Origin: Mixta intestinalis
GTDB lineage: Bacteria > Pseudomonadota > Gammaproteobacteria > Enterobacterales > Enterobacteriaceae
DNA length: 64,000 nt
Assembly (NCBI RefSeq): GCF_009914055.1
Contig: NZ_CP028271.1
Location: forward strand, 124,001 to 188,000
Reading direction: 5' to 3'
The position numbers and the translations under genes were made by a program. Positions within the stretch are counted from its first letter, which is position 1; each line of letters starts with the position of its first letter. This document shows, piece by piece, positions 9,662-19,256 of this stretch. The notes beneath the pieces were generated by a model. That model made no database searches. It saw nothing but the letters and a program-made list of their open reading frames with translations, and was not told the DNA's origin.

Positions 9662-11611
9662 GTGGGAAGCTTATTAAGGAATATGAATTTCTCGGCTAAA
9701 TTAGTGATTCTGGGTGTTATCGCACTGATACTGTTTAGTCTGCCTACCGCTTTGCTTATTAATACGGGAAATCACTCTATTACGGTGAAACGTCTGGAAG
9801 CCACTGGCGTTCCGGTAGAAAAGCAATTCATCAAGCTAATGGGGGTCTATCAACGCCACTGGCATGAAAGCTATCTGGTTATCGCTAATGGCAATCCGGC
9901 AGCCACCGCACGCGTGCCGCTGAAAAATGAGGCGGAACAGCTGCATACACAGCTGATTAAATCGCTGGCGCAGGATGGCGCTGAACTTCCGCTGGACAAA
10001 GTACGGATGCTGACTAAACGCTGGGAAACGTTGCAGCGTGCGCTTGATGAAAAAAGTCTGTCGGCTACAGATAATAATCTTCAGCATGAGCAGCTGCTGA
10101 GCGAGCTGCTTGACGCTATTGCGGACTCGCTGGATTTTTATCAGCTATCGCTGGATGCCGACCTGATGAGCTACCAGCTGATTCTGAGCACCTTTACCCA
10201 GATACCGGACGTGATCGATAAACTGGCACATGTTCGCAGCGAAGGGGCAGAGATACTTGCAGACAGGTATGGTAAGAAAGAAACGGACTATATGCGCGTT
10301 GCTTACCAAATCGATCAGGCTCAGTCCACGCTGGCGTTGTTTTATAAAAATTTTAAAAAAGCCTTTGCGCTTAACCCTGCTTTGAAGGAGCAAATTGGCG
10401 GGCCGATGAAAGCGACCTGGCAGGAAGCCTTTGATACGTTGCAGATAGCGCATGATATTTTTAACGAGCACAAAGAAACTAATCTGACGTTAGATGAATA
10501 CATGACGCGCTTTACGCAGATTGTAGATAAGTTTGAATCCCTGAGTAATGAGGCCGCTGACGCATTATTAAATCTGCTAAACGATCAGGCGAAGGATAAA
10601 CGTTTCACGCAGATTAAATTATTAGGCTTTCTGCTGGCCCTGGTGCTGATAACGGTTATTTTCGCCGTTTATATTGTTAAAACGGTTACCAAACCGCTTA
10701 ATGAGGCGATGAAAGTTGCGCAAAACGTTGCCGCAGGCGATTTAACCAGCCGGATAGAGGCCGAAGGTAATAATGAAACCGCTTCGCTGTTGCGTTCGCT
10801 AAAGGAAATGAACGCCAAATTGTCAACGCTGGTTTTCTCCATCAAAGAGAACGCGGACAACATCGCTTCATCTTCAGAAGAGATAGCCGACGGCAACCAG
10901 GATCTCTCCGCCCGAACTGAACAGCAGGCCGCCTCGCTGGCGGAAACCGCTGCCAGTATGGAACAGCTGGCATCGATTATTAGTCAAAATGCCGATAACA
11001 CGCGCCATGCGGCGGAAATTGCCCAGGCGGCGACTCAGGCGGCACTGTGCGGCGGTGAAGCGATGGAATCGGTACTTCAGTCGATGGAGCAAATCAATAG
11101 CAGCTCAGGTCAAATTCAGGAAATTATCGGGGTTATTGACGGCATTTCTTTCCAGACAAATATCCTGGCGCTGAATGCCGCCGTTGAAGCGGCGCGCGCC
11201 GGTGAACATGGTAAAGGCTTCGCGGTAGTTGCAGGCGAAGTGCGCGCGCTGGCGCAGCGTTCGGCCACGGCAGCCAGAGAGATCAAGCAGCTGATTGAAA
11301 AATCCGTTGGTCATTCAATGCAGGGCATCAGCATGGTGCAGGATGCCAGGGAGAAAGTGCATCAGAGCGTAACGGCTATCGAGAAAACGACGCAGTTGGT
11401 TAAAGAGATTTCCGATTCATCCAAAGAGCAGAGCGCGGGCATCTCGCAAATCAATATTGCCGTTAGCCAGATGGATACTACCACGCAACAGAACGCGACG
11501 CTGGTAGATCAGTCTGCCGCCGCCTCCGCTTCCATGGCGGAACAGGCGAGGGCGCTGCGTGAATCGGTTGCGGTTTTCCGTACTCATGAAAACGCCGCAA
11601 CCGGAGCCTGA
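9662..11611 (+). CDS. Methyl-accepting chemotaxis protein
   Basis: Transmembrane chemoreceptor that would signal to CheA/CheW. Residue numbers here count from the upstream ATG 9650. The protein has a first membrane segment (about 16–37), a large predicted helical periplasmic region (about 38–320), a second membrane segment (about 322–345), a HAMP domain, and a cytoplasmic four-helix signalling domain with the conserved hairpin tip ([22 protein letters not shown]). The roughly 280-residue sensor is much longer than the Tar/Tsr type and of a size consistent with a helical bimodular domain; its ligand cannot be read from sequence. There is no C-terminal NWETF-like tether for CheR/CheB. I prefer GTG 9662 because GGAG (9652–9655) sits 6 bases upstream; ATG 9650, four codons earlier, is the alternative. 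The gene is absent between mrcB and fhuA in E. coli K-12. Confidence 0.93.
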   Translation: MGSLLRNMNFSAKLVILGVIALILFSLPTALLINTGNHSITVKRLEATGVPVEKQFIKLMGVYQRHWHESYLVIANGNPAATARVPLKNEAEQLHTQLIKSLAQDGAELPLDKVRMLTKRWETLQRALDEKSLSATDNNLQHEQLLSELLDAIADSLDFYQLSLDADLMSYQLILSTFTQIPDVIDKLAHVRSEGAEILADRYGKKETDYMRVAYQIDQAQSTLALFYKNFKKAFALNPALKEQIGGPMKATWQEAFDTLQIAHDIFNEHKETNLTLDEYMTRFTQIVDKFESLSNEAADALLNLLNDQAKDKRFTQIKLLGFLLALVLITVIFAVYIVKTVTKPLNEAMKVAQNVAAGDLTSRIEAEGNNETASLLRSLKEMNAKLSTLVFSIKENADNIASSSEEIADGNQDLSARTEQQAASLAETAASMEQLASIISQNADNTRHAAEIAQAATQAALCGGEAMESVLQSMEQINSSSGQIQEIIGVIDGISFQTNILALNAAVEAARAGEHGKGFAVVAGEVRALAQRSATAAREIKQLIEKSVGHSMQGISMVQDAREKVHQSVTAIEKTTQLVKEISDSSKEQSAGISQINIAVSQMDTTTQQNATLVDQSAAASASMAEQARALRESVAVFRTHENAATGA

Positions 11612-11653
11612 CGCGGCGTTATCACCTCACCTTCCTTTACTTCTTTTCTGAAC

Positions 11654-11680
11654 GGGTGCCCGCTTAGCGGCACCCTTTTT
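11654..11680 (+). terminator. Intrinsic terminator after chemoreceptor gene
   Basis: GGGTGCC (11654–11660) pairs with GGCACCC (11669–11675), with two further GC pairs inside the loop, followed by a T-run. Confidence 0.85.
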
Positions 11681-11749
11681 GATGCAGCGCTTAGCGTCGT
11701 TAATGTGCTTTAACGCCCGCCCAGACAGGCCGCAGGCCGCCATTACCGC

Positions 11750-11779
11750 TTGCAGTTGCTCCGCTGTTTCGCATATTAT
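11750..11779 (+). promoter_or_regulatory. Candidate fhu operon promoter
   Basis: TTGCAG (11750–11755), 18-base spacer, TATTAT (11774–11779). Transcription would start close to the Fur-like site at 11796–11814. Assigned by consensus. Confidence 0.45.
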
Positions 11780-11795
11780 CCACCACAATAATAAG

Positions 11796-11814
11796 CATAA
11801 GAATAATTCTCGTT
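11796..11814 (+). promoter_or_regulatory. Probable Fur box upstream of fhuA
   Basis: The AT-rich 19-mer beginning CATAAGAATAATT matches about 11 of 19 positions of the GATAATGATAATCATTATC consensus, with the core ATAAnnATAAT well kept. It lies 40 bp before fhuA, where iron-dependent repression of ferrichrome uptake is expected. It is the only clear Fur-like site I saw for the four genes. Confidence 0.55.
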
Positions 11815-11853
11815 TACATTTCGTTTAATAGTTCCCCTTTTACTAGAGAAAAG

Positions 11854-14058
11854 ATGATGACTAACGCGCGTAAAAATATTCTTGCAGCATCTGCTTCGGC
11901 GGGCATGTTAAAACGCCCGCTGGCAGTGCTGGTAGCCTTGACCCTGGCGGGTAGCGGCACCGCATTTGCAGCGGAAGAAACCATCGTGGTGGATGCTTCA
12001 GCCAGCGCGCCGCAGGAGAGCGCATGGGGGCCGGCCCCGACTATCGCTGCGAAGCACAGCGCGACCGGCACCAAGACTGATACCCCGATTGAGAAGAACC
12101 CGCAGTCGGTATCGGTAGTGACGCAGCAAGAGATGGAGATGCACAGCGTTACTTCAGTGAAGGGCGCATTCAACTACACGCCAGGCGTGCTGACCAATAA
12201 CCGCGGCAGCTCTGACGTGATCGACGCGCTCTCAATTCGTGGTTTCAGCGAAACTAATACCAACCAGTATCTTGATGGGCTAAAACTACAGGGCGATAAC
12301 TACTCTGAGTTTGCCATCGATCCTTATTTCCTGGAACGTGCCGAGCTTCTGCGCGGACCGGTATCCGTGCTGTACGGTAAAAGTAACCCGGGCGGCGTAG
12401 TCTCAATGGTCAGCAAGCGTCCCGTTACCGAGCCGCTGCGCGAAGTACAGTTCAGAATGGGAAGCGATAACCTGTTCGCAACCGGTTTTGATTTTTCCGA
12501 TGCGCTTGATGATGACGGCGTATACAGCTATCGCCTTACCGGTCTGGCGCGCAGCCAGGACGCGCAGCAGGAGATGAATAAAGAGAAGCGCTACGCTATT
12601 GCGCCTTCCTTTAGCTGGCGTCCGGACAGTAACACCCGCTTTGACCTGATTACGCTGTTCCAGAACGAGCCGGAAACCGGTTATTACGGCTGGTTGCCTC
12701 GTCAGGGTACGGTGGTGCCGATTGTGGATGCCAACGGTAAAGAACATAAGCTGCCAACCAATTTTGACGAAGGCGAAAACAGCAACAAGATTTCGCGCAA
12801 TACCAAAATGGTGGGCTACAACTTCGAACACGCTTTTAACGATACCTGGACGATGCGTCAGAATCTGCGTTATGCCGATCTGCATACCGACTATCGCAGC
12901 CTCTACGGTAGCAGCTTCAACCCGGCAACGAATGAGATCAATCGCGGCGCGGCGTTTTCTAAAGAGCACCTGACTACCTTTGCCGTTGATACCCAGGCTC
13001 AGGCGACATTCAGCACCGGCGACGTGGGCCATACGCTGCTGACCGGCGTCGATTATCAACGCACCCGTAACGATATTGACGCGCAGTTCGGCTTCGCCAC
13101 GCCCATTAATGCTGTTCACCCGCAGTATGGTAACGACAGCTGGACCCCTTACGACGCTCCCTATAACTACCTGAACCGTCAGGAACAGACCGGCCTTTAC
13201 GCGCAGGATCAGATGGAGTGGAATCGCTGGGTGCTGACGTTGGGCGGACGCTATGATTTTGCCAAAACCTCTGCCAATAACCGCTTTAGTAACACGACGG
13301 TAGAAAAAAACGATCGAGCCTTTACCTGGCGCGGCGGTTTGAACTATCTGTTTGATAACGGTATCGCGCCATACTTCAGCTATAGCGAATCCTTCCTGCC
13401 AACCACCGGAACCACCGCTGCTGGCGAACCGTTTGACGCCTCGCGCGCTAAGCAATATGAAGCGGGCGTAAAATATGTCCCGAAGGAGAGGCCGCTGGTG
13501 GTTACCGCCGCGGTGTACCAGCTTAACAAAACCAAAAACCTGGTGGCCGATGCGCAGAATGTGGGATGGAGCGTACAGGGTGGCGAAATTCGTTCCCGCG
13601 GCTTCGAGCTGGAAGCGAAAGCGGCGCTTAACGCTAACATCAACATGACCGCGTCTTATACCTATAATGATGCCGAATATACGCACGATACGACGCTGAA
13701 AGGCCGCACGCCGGTGCAGGCACCGCGCCAGATGGCGTCGCTGTGGGGCGATTACACCTTTAACGAAACGGCACTTTCTGGTCTGACGGTAGGCGCGGGC
13801 GTACGCTATGTGGGCGAGAGCAAAGGCCTCTACAGTACCGGCGACAATGCCAACCAGAACTTTAACGTGGCGAGCTATACCACGGTTGATGCTGCGGTCA
13901 AATACGATCTGGGCCGCTTTGGCCTGCCGGGCTCCAGCGTTGGGGTAAACGTAAATAACCTGCTCGACAGAGAATATGTTGCCAGCTGTTATCGCGAGTA
14001 CGCCTGTTACTGGGGAGCCGATCGCCAGGTTGTCGCTACCGCTACGTTCCGTTTTTAA
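11854..14058 (+). CDS. fhuA: TonB-dependent ferrichrome receptor FhuA
   Basis: Outer-membrane receptor importing ferrichrome-type siderophores using TonB energy. The 734-residue precursor has a signal peptide ending near AFA/AEE, a TonB box-like ETIVVDA, the diagnostic APQESAWGPA segment, a plug domain (RGF..., LDGLKLQG, RGPVSVLYG..PGG) and a 22-strand barrel ending REYACYWGADRQVVATATFRF, with terminal Phe and the paired cysteines seen in E. coli FhuA. Extracellular loops differ most: the region around residues 340–430 is shorter than in E. coli, which could change phage and colicin susceptibility (inference). ATG ATG at the start makes the exact first codon ambiguous by one. First gene of fhuACDB. 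Confidence 0.96.
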   Translation: MMTNARKNILAASASAGMLKRPLAVLVALTLAGSGTAFAAEETIVVDASASAPQESAWGPAPTIAAKHSATGTKTDTPIEKNPQSVSVVTQQEMEMHSVTSVKGAFNYTPGVLTNNRGSSDVIDALSIRGFSETNTNQYLDGLKLQGDNYSEFAIDPYFLERAELLRGPVSVLYGKSNPGGVVSMVSKRPVTEPLREVQFRMGSDNLFATGFDFSDALDDDGVYSYRLTGLARSQDAQQEMNKEKRYAIAPSFSWRPDSNTRFDLITLFQNEPETGYYGWLPRQGTVVPIVDANGKEHKLPTNFDEGENSNKISRNTKMVGYNFEHAFNDTWTMRQNLRYADLHTDYRSLYGSSFNPATNEINRGAAFSKEHLTTFAVDTQAQATFSTGDVGHTLLTGVDYQRTRNDIDAQFGFATPINAVHPQYGNDSWTPYDAPYNYLNRQEQTGLYAQDQMEWNRWVLTLGGRYDFAKTSANNRFSNTTVEKNDRAFTWRGGLNYLFDNGIAPYFSYSESFLPTTGTTAAGEPFDASRAKQYEAGVKYVPKERPLVVTAAVYQLNKTKNLVADAQNVGWSVQGGEIRSRGFELEAKAALNANINMTASYTYNDAEYTHDTTLKGRTPVQAPRQMASLWGDYTFNETALSGLTVGAGVRYVGESKGLYSTGDNANQNFNVASYTTVDAAVKYDLGRFGLPGSSVGVNVNNLLDREYVASCYREYACYWGADRQVVATATFRF

Positions 14059-14065
14059 CCCACTT

Positions 14066-14094
14066 AACCGGGCGCGGCCTTTGTCGCGCCCGTT
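14066..14094 (+). promoter_or_regulatory. Hairpin between fhuA and fhuC
   Basis: CGGGCGCG (14069–14076) pairs perfectly with CGCGCCCG (14085–14092), extended by AA/TT. There is no U-run, so it more likely protects the abundant fhuA transcript or attenuates read-through into fhuC than fully terminates it. Confidence 0.6.
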
Positions 14095-14110
14095 ACCGCT
14101 GAAGATAACC

Positions 14111-14905
14111 ATGTCATATCCATCGCCACAGGGCACCACCTTCTCTCTCGATTGCGTCAGTTTCCGCGTGCCGGGGCGCACGCTGCTGCAACCTCTCTCA
14201 TTAACTTTCCCCGCCGGTAAAGTCACTGGCCTGATAGGTCATAACGGTTCCGGCAAATCAACGCTGCTGAAAATACTGGGACGCCATCAGGCCGCCAGTG
14301 AAGGGCGCGTATTGCTGAACGATAAGCCGGTTGCGGAGTGGAGCAGTAAAGCTTTCGCGCGCGAGGTGGCCTATCTCCCGCAGCAGCTGCCTGCGGCAGA
14401 AGGGATGACGGTACGTGAACTGGTAGCGGTAGGACGCTATCCGTGGCACGGGGCGCTGGGGCGCTATGGGGAAGAGGATCGCGCGCTGGTAGAGGAAGCA
14501 ATTGCGCTGGTGGGGCTGAAGCCTTTTGCCGCTCGGCTGGTAGACAGCCTCTCCGGCGGCGAACGGCAGCGCGCCTGGCTGGCGATGCTGGTGGCACAAA
14601 ACAGCCGCTGCCTGCTGCTGGATGAGCCAACTTCGGCGCTGGATATTGCACATCAGGTTGAGGTACTGGCGTTGATCCAGAAACTTAGTCGGGAGCGTGG
14701 TCTGACGGTCATCGCGGTTTTACACGATATCAATATGGCGGCCCGCTACTGCGATTGCCTGGTGGCGCTGCGCGCCGGTGAAATGATTGCGCAGGGAGCG
14801 CCGGGCGATATCATGCACAGCGAGGTGCTGGAGCGCATCTATAACATTCCTATGGGCATTTTGCCGCACCCGCAAGGCGGCGCGCCGGTCAGCTTCGTTT
14901 ATTGA
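14111..14905 (+). CDS. fhuC: Ferrichrome ABC transporter ATPase FhuC
   Basis: ATPase that powers hydroxamate siderophore import across the inner membrane with FhuB and FhuD. The 264-residue protein has Walker A GHNGSGKST, the Q-loop in AYLPQQLP, signature LSGGERQR, Walker B CLLLDEPTSALD and the switch histidine in VLHDINMA. ATG 14111 (MSYPSPQGTTFSLD) gives the family length; the open frame extends upstream into fhuA without homology. Starts 52 bp after fhuA. Confidence 0.96.
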   Translation: MSYPSPQGTTFSLDCVSFRVPGRTLLQPLSLTFPAGKVTGLIGHNGSGKSTLLKILGRHQAASEGRVLLNDKPVAEWSSKAFAREVAYLPQQLPAAEGMTVRELVAVGRYPWHGALGRYGEEDRALVEEAIALVGLKPFAARLVDSLSGGERQRAWLAMLVAQNSRCLLLDEPTSALDIAHQVEVLALIQKLSRERGLTVIAVLHDINMAARYCDCLVALRAGEMIAQGAPGDIMHSEVLERIYNIPMGILPHPQGGAPVSFVY

Positions 14906-14920
14906 TACAAGGATGTGGTG

Positions 14921-15796
14921 ATGCCAGCAATAACACGTCGACAATTACTTACCGCGATGGCGCTCTCTCCGCTGCTCTGGCAGCAGGGGTTACGGGCGGA
15001 AACGATCGATACGCAGCGCATTGTCGCGCTGGAATGGCTGCCGATAGAGCTGATGATGGCGCTGGGCGTGGTGCCGATGGCGGCGGCAGAGCTTTTCAAC
15101 TATCGCGACTGGGTCGGCAAGCCGGAGCTGCCCGCCAGCGTGATCGATGTCGGTTTGCGTACCGAACCCAACATGGAGCTGCTGACGCAGCTGCGTCCCT
15201 CGTTAATCCTTTATTCCAGTGGCTACGGCCCTTCACCGACCAGGCTGGCTCGTATTGCGCCCTGTCAGGGCTTCGCTTTTAACAGCGGAGAGGGCAAACC
15301 GCTTACCTCGGCGCGCCATTCTTTAATGCAGCTGGCGGAACGCATCGGCAAAGTGCCGCAGGCGCAGGCGCACCTGATGGAGTTTGATCGCTTTATCCGC
15401 GAGATGCGCACCCGGCTGGCGTCCTGGGGGGCGAAGCCGCTGCTGCTGATGTCGCTGATCGACAGCCGCCATGTCATCGTATTCGGCAAGGGCAGCCTGT
15501 TTCTGGAAACGTTACAGGAACTGGGCCTTCAGAGCGCCTGGCAGGGCGAAACCAACTTTTGGGGCAGCGCGGTGATCGGCATCGAACGGCTGGCCAGCAT
15601 ACGCGATGCTGAAGCAATCTGCTTCGATCATGGCGATGCCGCGCTGATGGCGCAGGTCAGCGCAACCGAACTGTGGCAGTCGCTGCCTTTTGTCAGGCAG
15701 CAGCGTTTCAGACGCGTACCTACCATCTGGTTTTACGGCGCCACGCTCTCGGCGATGGAATTTTGTCGCACCCTTGCCAGGGAGCTGGAGGCATGA
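14921..15796 (+). CDS. fhuD: Ferrichrome periplasmic binding protein FhuD
   Basis: Delivers ferric hydroxamates to FhuBC. The product of about 291 residues begins with a twin-arginine-type signal (TRRQLLTAMALSPLL), as in E. coli FhuD, then the binding-protein body with RIVALEWLPIELMMALG, VIDVGLRTEPN, GYGPSP and WQGETNFWGS. GTG GTG ATG stand in tandem from 14915; I chose ATG 14921 because AAGGA (14909–14913) is then 7 bases away. It overlaps fhuB by ATGA. Confidence 0.95.
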   Translation: MPAITRRQLLTAMALSPLLWQQGLRAETIDTQRIVALEWLPIELMMALGVVPMAAAELFNYRDWVGKPELPASVIDVGLRTEPNMELLTQLRPSLILYSSGYGPSPTRLARIAPCQGFAFNSGEGKPLTSARHSLMQLAERIGKVPQAQAHLMEFDRFIREMRTRLASWGAKPLLLMSLIDSRHVIVFGKGSLFLETLQELGLQSAWQGETNFWGSAVIGIERLASIRDAEAICFDHGDAALMAQVSATELWQSLPFVRQQRFRRVPTIWFYGATLSAMEFCRTLARELEA

Positions 15797-17778
15797 TGCG
15801 CGAACGTTTTACCTTTTCAGTCGCGCCGATGATTGCGCTGTTTATTGGTGCACTGGCGTTAACCGGTCTCAATCTGTCCCGGCATCTGCCGCAGGAGCAG
15901 TGGTTACAGGCGCTGTGGCAGCCGGACGTCGATAATATCGATCAGATGGTGTTTCACTTTAGTTTGCTGCCGCGGCTGGCGATTGCGCTGCTGGCCGGTG
16001 CCGGGCTGGGGCTGGTGGGCTTGCTGTTCCAGCAGGTGCTGCGCAACCCGCTGGCGGAACCCACCACGCTTGGCGTTGCGAGCGGTGCCCAGTTGGGCAT
16101 TACGGTCGCTACGCTCTGGGCGCTGCCGGGCGGGCAATTGACGCAGCACATGGCGGCGCTGATCGGCGCGCTGCTGATCGGCCTGCTGGTATTCGGTATT
16201 GCCTGGGGAAAACGGCTGTCGCCGGTGACATTGATTCTCGCCGGGCTGGTGATGAGTCTTTACTGCGGTGCAGTTAACCAGATCTTCGCTATTTTCAAAC
16301 ACGATCAGTTACAGAACCTGTTCCTCTGGAGCACTGGCTCCCTGAGTCAGCAGGACTGGAGCAATGTAACCTTTCTACTGCCGCGCCTGCTGGCTGGCTT
16401 TTTGCTGGCGCTGCTGCTGCGCCGTCCACTGACGCTGCTGGGGCTGGATGACGGCGTTGCCCGCAACCTCGGTATGGCGCTTTCGCTGGTGCGGCTGGCG
16501 GCGCTCGGACTGGCAATTGTGCTGAGCGCTATGTTGGTTAACGCCGTCGGCATTGTGGCCTTTATTGCGCTGTTCTCGCCGCTGCTGGCGAAGCTGCTGG
16601 GCGCACGGCGTCTGCTTAGCCGTATGCTGCTGGCTCCGCTGATCGGCGCGCTGCTGCTCTGGCTGGCGGATCAGTGTGTCATCTGGCTGGCCGATAACTG
16701 GCGCGAAGTTTCTACCGGCACATTAACCGCGCTGACCGGCGCGCCGATTCTGCTGTGGCTGCTGCCGCGTCTGCGCACCGCCGCTGTGCCGCCGCCGTTA
16801 AACCAGGCCGAGCGGACACCGCTGGAGCGCCAGCATGTGCTGCTTTGGGCGCTGGCGGCATTAGGCATACTGTTGCTGCTGGCGGTGACGGCGCTGGCGC
16901 TGGGACGCGATGCCCAGGGCTGGCAGTGGGCCAGCGGCGAGCTCTGGCAGCAGCTGCAACCGTGGCGTGCGCCGCGCATGACGGCAGCGCTGGCGGCGGG
17001 CGTGATGCTCGGCGTAGCGGGTACGCTGATTCAGCGTCTGACCGGTAACGCGATGGCCAGCCCGGAAGTGCTGGGTATCAGCTCCGGTGCCGCCTGCGGC
17101 GTGGTGTTGATGCTGTTTCTGGTGCCGGGTGATGCGTTCGGCTGGTTGCTGCCTGCCGGTAGCCTCGGCGCGGCGGCAACGCTGCTGCTGATTATGCTGG
17201 TATCGGGACGCGGCGGCTTCTCGCCGGAGCGCATGCTGCTGGCGGGAGTCGCGATCGGCACCGCCTTTACCACGCTGCTGGCGATGTTATTAGCCAGCGG
17301 CGACCCACGTATGGCGATGCTGCTGAGCTGGGTTTCTGGTTCAACTTACAATGTCGATGCGCCGCAGGCGCTGCGTACCGCGCTGGTGGCGGTGGTGCTG
17401 GTAGGTATTGCGCCGCTGGCCAGCCGCTGGTTGACCATTCTGCCGCTCGGCGGTGCGACGGCACGCGCTATCGGTATCGCCCTTACGCCGGTACGTTTGA
17501 GTCTGCTGCTGTTAGCCGCTGCGCTAACCGCTGCCGCCACGCTGACCATCGGGCCACTGAGTTTTGTTGGGTTGATGGCACCGCATATGGCGCGGATGCT
17601 CGGCTTTCGCCGTGCGCTGCCGCAGCTGGTCGTTGCCGCGCTGTTAGGTGGGGGACTGATGCTGATTGCCGACTGGTGTGGCAGGATGGCGGCGTTTCCG
17701 AACCAGATCCCGGCAGGGCTGCTGGCAACCTTTATCGGTGCGCCTTATTTTGTCTGGCTGTTGCGTAAAGCGATATAA
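15793..17778 (+). CDS. fhuB: Ferrichrome ABC transporter permease FhuB
   Basis: Double-length permease of the FecCD family, made of two fused halves, each with about ten membrane helices. The 661-residue product shows the duplicated motifs: LPRLAIALLAGAGLGLVG and RNPLAEPTTLGVASGAQLG in the first half, and APRMTAALAAGVMLGVAG, GNAMASPEVLGISSGAA and GPLSFVGLMAPHMARML in the second. ATG 15793 overlaps the fhuD stop by 4 bp, indicating coupled translation; a second ATG follows directly. A strong bidirectional terminator separates it from hemL. Confidence 0.96.
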   Translation: MMRERFTFSVAPMIALFIGALALTGLNLSRHLPQEQWLQALWQPDVDNIDQMVFHFSLLPRLAIALLAGAGLGLVGLLFQQVLRNPLAEPTTLGVASGAQLGITVATLWALPGGQLTQHMAALIGALLIGLLVFGIAWGKRLSPVTLILAGLVMSLYCGAVNQIFAIFKHDQLQNLFLWSTGSLSQQDWSNVTFLLPRLLAGFLLALLLRRPLTLLGLDDGVARNLGMALSLVRLAALGLAIVLSAMLVNAVGIVAFIALFSPLLAKLLGARRLLSRMLLAPLIGALLLWLADQCVIWLADNWREVSTGTLTALTGAPILLWLLPRLRTAAVPPPLNQAERTPLERQHVLLWALAALGILLLLAVTALALGRDAQGWQWASGELWQQLQPWRAPRMTAALAAGVMLGVAGTLIQRLTGNAMASPEVLGISSGAACGVVLMLFLVPGDAFGWLLPAGSLGAAATLLLIMLVSGRGGFSPERMLLAGVAIGTAFTTLLAMLLASGDPRMAMLLSWVSGSTYNVDAPQALRTALVAVVLVGIAPLASRWLTILPLGGATARAIGIALTPVRLSLLLLAAALTAAATLTIGPLSFVGLMAPHMARMLGFRRALPQLVVAALLGGGLMLIADWCGRMAAFPNQIPAGLLATFIGAPYFVWLLRKAI

Positions 17779-17804
17779 AAAGGGCGCCGCAGGGCGCCCT
17801 TTTT
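17777..17804. terminator. Bidirectional terminator between fhuB and hemL
   Basis: A perfect 12-bp stem (17777–17788 with 17793–17804) with a GCAG loop, A-tract on the left and T-tract on the right, serves the convergent fhuB and hemL. Its left arm overlaps the fhuB stop codon region. Confidence 0.92.
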
Positions 17805-17805
17805 G

Positions 17806-19089
17806 CTAGGCGAGACGGGCAAAGCTGCGTCGTGCCGCTTCCACGGTGCGCTGAATATCTTCCCCGCTGTGTGCCAGCGACATAAAGCCCGCTTCAAAAG
17901 CGGACGGTGCCAGATAGACGCCTTCTTCCAGCATCAGGTGGAAGAAACGTTTGAAGCGTTCGGTATCGCAGCGCGTGACGTCTGCATAGCAGATCACCTG
18001 TGCGGTATCGGTAAAGAACAGGCCGAACATGCCGCCGACATGGTTAACCACCAGCGGGATATTTTCCGCCTGCGCCGCTTTGCGCAGCCCCTGCGCCAGC
18101 TGGGTTGTTAACGCGGTCAGCGTGGCGTGCGTGCCGGGCTGGGCGATTTCGCTCAGGCAGGCGTAGCCCGCTGCCATGGCAATCGGGTTGCCGGAGAGCG
18201 TACCGGCCTGATACACCGGGCCGGTCGGGGCCAGTGCGCTCATGACATCGCGACGTCCACCGAAAGCGCCAACCGGCATACCGCCGCCGATAATTTTACC
18301 GAGGCAGGTCAGATCCGGCGTGACGCCGTAGTGCGCCTGGGCACCGCCCAGCGCGACGCGGAAACCGGTCATCACCTCATCGATAATCAACAGCGCGCCG
18401 AACTCATCACACAGCGCGCGCAGACCCGGCAGGAATTCCGGCAGCGGCGGGATACAGTTCATATTACCCGCCACCGGTTCGACGATGATGCAGGCAATTT
18501 CATGCGGATATTGCTCAAAAGCGGCGCGTACCGATGTGAGATCGTTATAGGTGCAGGTCAGAGTATGTTTGGCGAAATCTTCCGGTACGCCCGGTGAATT
18601 GGGCTGACCGAGCGTCAGCGCGCCGGAGCCAGCCTTGACCAGCAGGCTGTCGGCGTGGCCGTGATAGCAGCCTTCGAACTTAATGATTTTATCGCGATGG
18701 GTAAAGCCACGCGCCAGGCGGATCGCGCTCATGGTGGCTTCGGTGCCGGAGTTAACCATGCGCACCATATCCATTGACGGCACCAGTTCGCAAACCAGCT
18801 CCGCCATTTTCACTTCCATTTCGGTTGGCGCGCCAAAGCTCAAGCCGCGTTCCGCCGCCTCGATAACCGCGTTGCGAATAGCCGGATGGTTATGGCCCAG
18901 CACCATCGGCCCCCAGGAGCCGACATAGTCGATATAGGCTTTGCCATCGGCATCATAAATCCAGGCACCGTCGGCACGCTCAATAAACAAGGGGACGCCG
19001 CCGACGCCGTTAAAGGCGCGTACCGGCGAATTGACGCCGCCGGGGATAGAACGCTGCGCCTGGTGATACAGGTGTTCGGACTTACTCAT
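17806..19089 (-). CDS. hemL: Glutamate-1-semialdehyde 2,1-aminomutase
   Basis: PLP enzyme that makes 5-aminolevulinate, the first tetrapyrrole precursor, from glutamate-1-semialdehyde. The 427-residue protein matches E. coli HemL along its length, with [12 protein letters not shown] at the N-terminus, [16 protein letters not shown], the cofactor region [17 protein letters not shown], and the Schiff-base lysine in [20 protein letters not shown] 19087–19089 is preferred over the in-frame TTG just before it because AGGAG is then 7 bases upstream. Divergent from clcA. Confidence 0.97.
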   Translation of the reverse strand: MSKSEHLYHQAQRSIPGGVNSPVRAFNGVGGVPLFIERADGAWIYDADGKAYIDYVGSWGPMVLGHNHPAIRNAVIEAAERGLSFGAPTEMEVKMAELVCELVPSMDMVRMVNSGTEATMSAIRLARGFTHRDKIIKFEGCYHGHADSLLVKAGSGALTLGQPNSPGVPEDFAKHTLTCTYNDLTSVRAAFEQYPHEIACIIVEPVAGNMNCIPPLPEFLPGLRALCDEFGALLIIDEVMTGFRVALGGAQAHYGVTPDLTCLGKIIGGGMPVGAFGGRRDVMSALAPTGPVYQAGTLSGNPIAMAAGYACLSEIAQPGTHATLTALTTQLAQGLRKAAQAENIPLVVNHVGGMFGLFFTDTAQVICYADVTRCDTERFKRFFHLMLEEGVYLAPSAFEAGFMSLAHSGEDIQRTVEAARRSFARLA

Positions 19090-19256
19090 CAATCGGCTCC
19101 TGAATTAGGTAAAAACCCGCTCATTCTACGGGAACTTATACGCACATTGAAAGGTACGCGCTAAGATTGTTGCTCAGAACGGCAACTTTTGCCCAGGCTC
19201 ACGGGGCGGCGTATCATACCGGGCTTGCTTACCTTCTCTTTTCCGATACGAGTATT

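Noticed and set aside
12403..14226. A 607-codon open frame on the minus strand across fhuA
   Set aside because: It is the antisense of a fully conserved fhuA; its translation has no family features and starts within fhuC. High GC third positions keep the opposite strand open.
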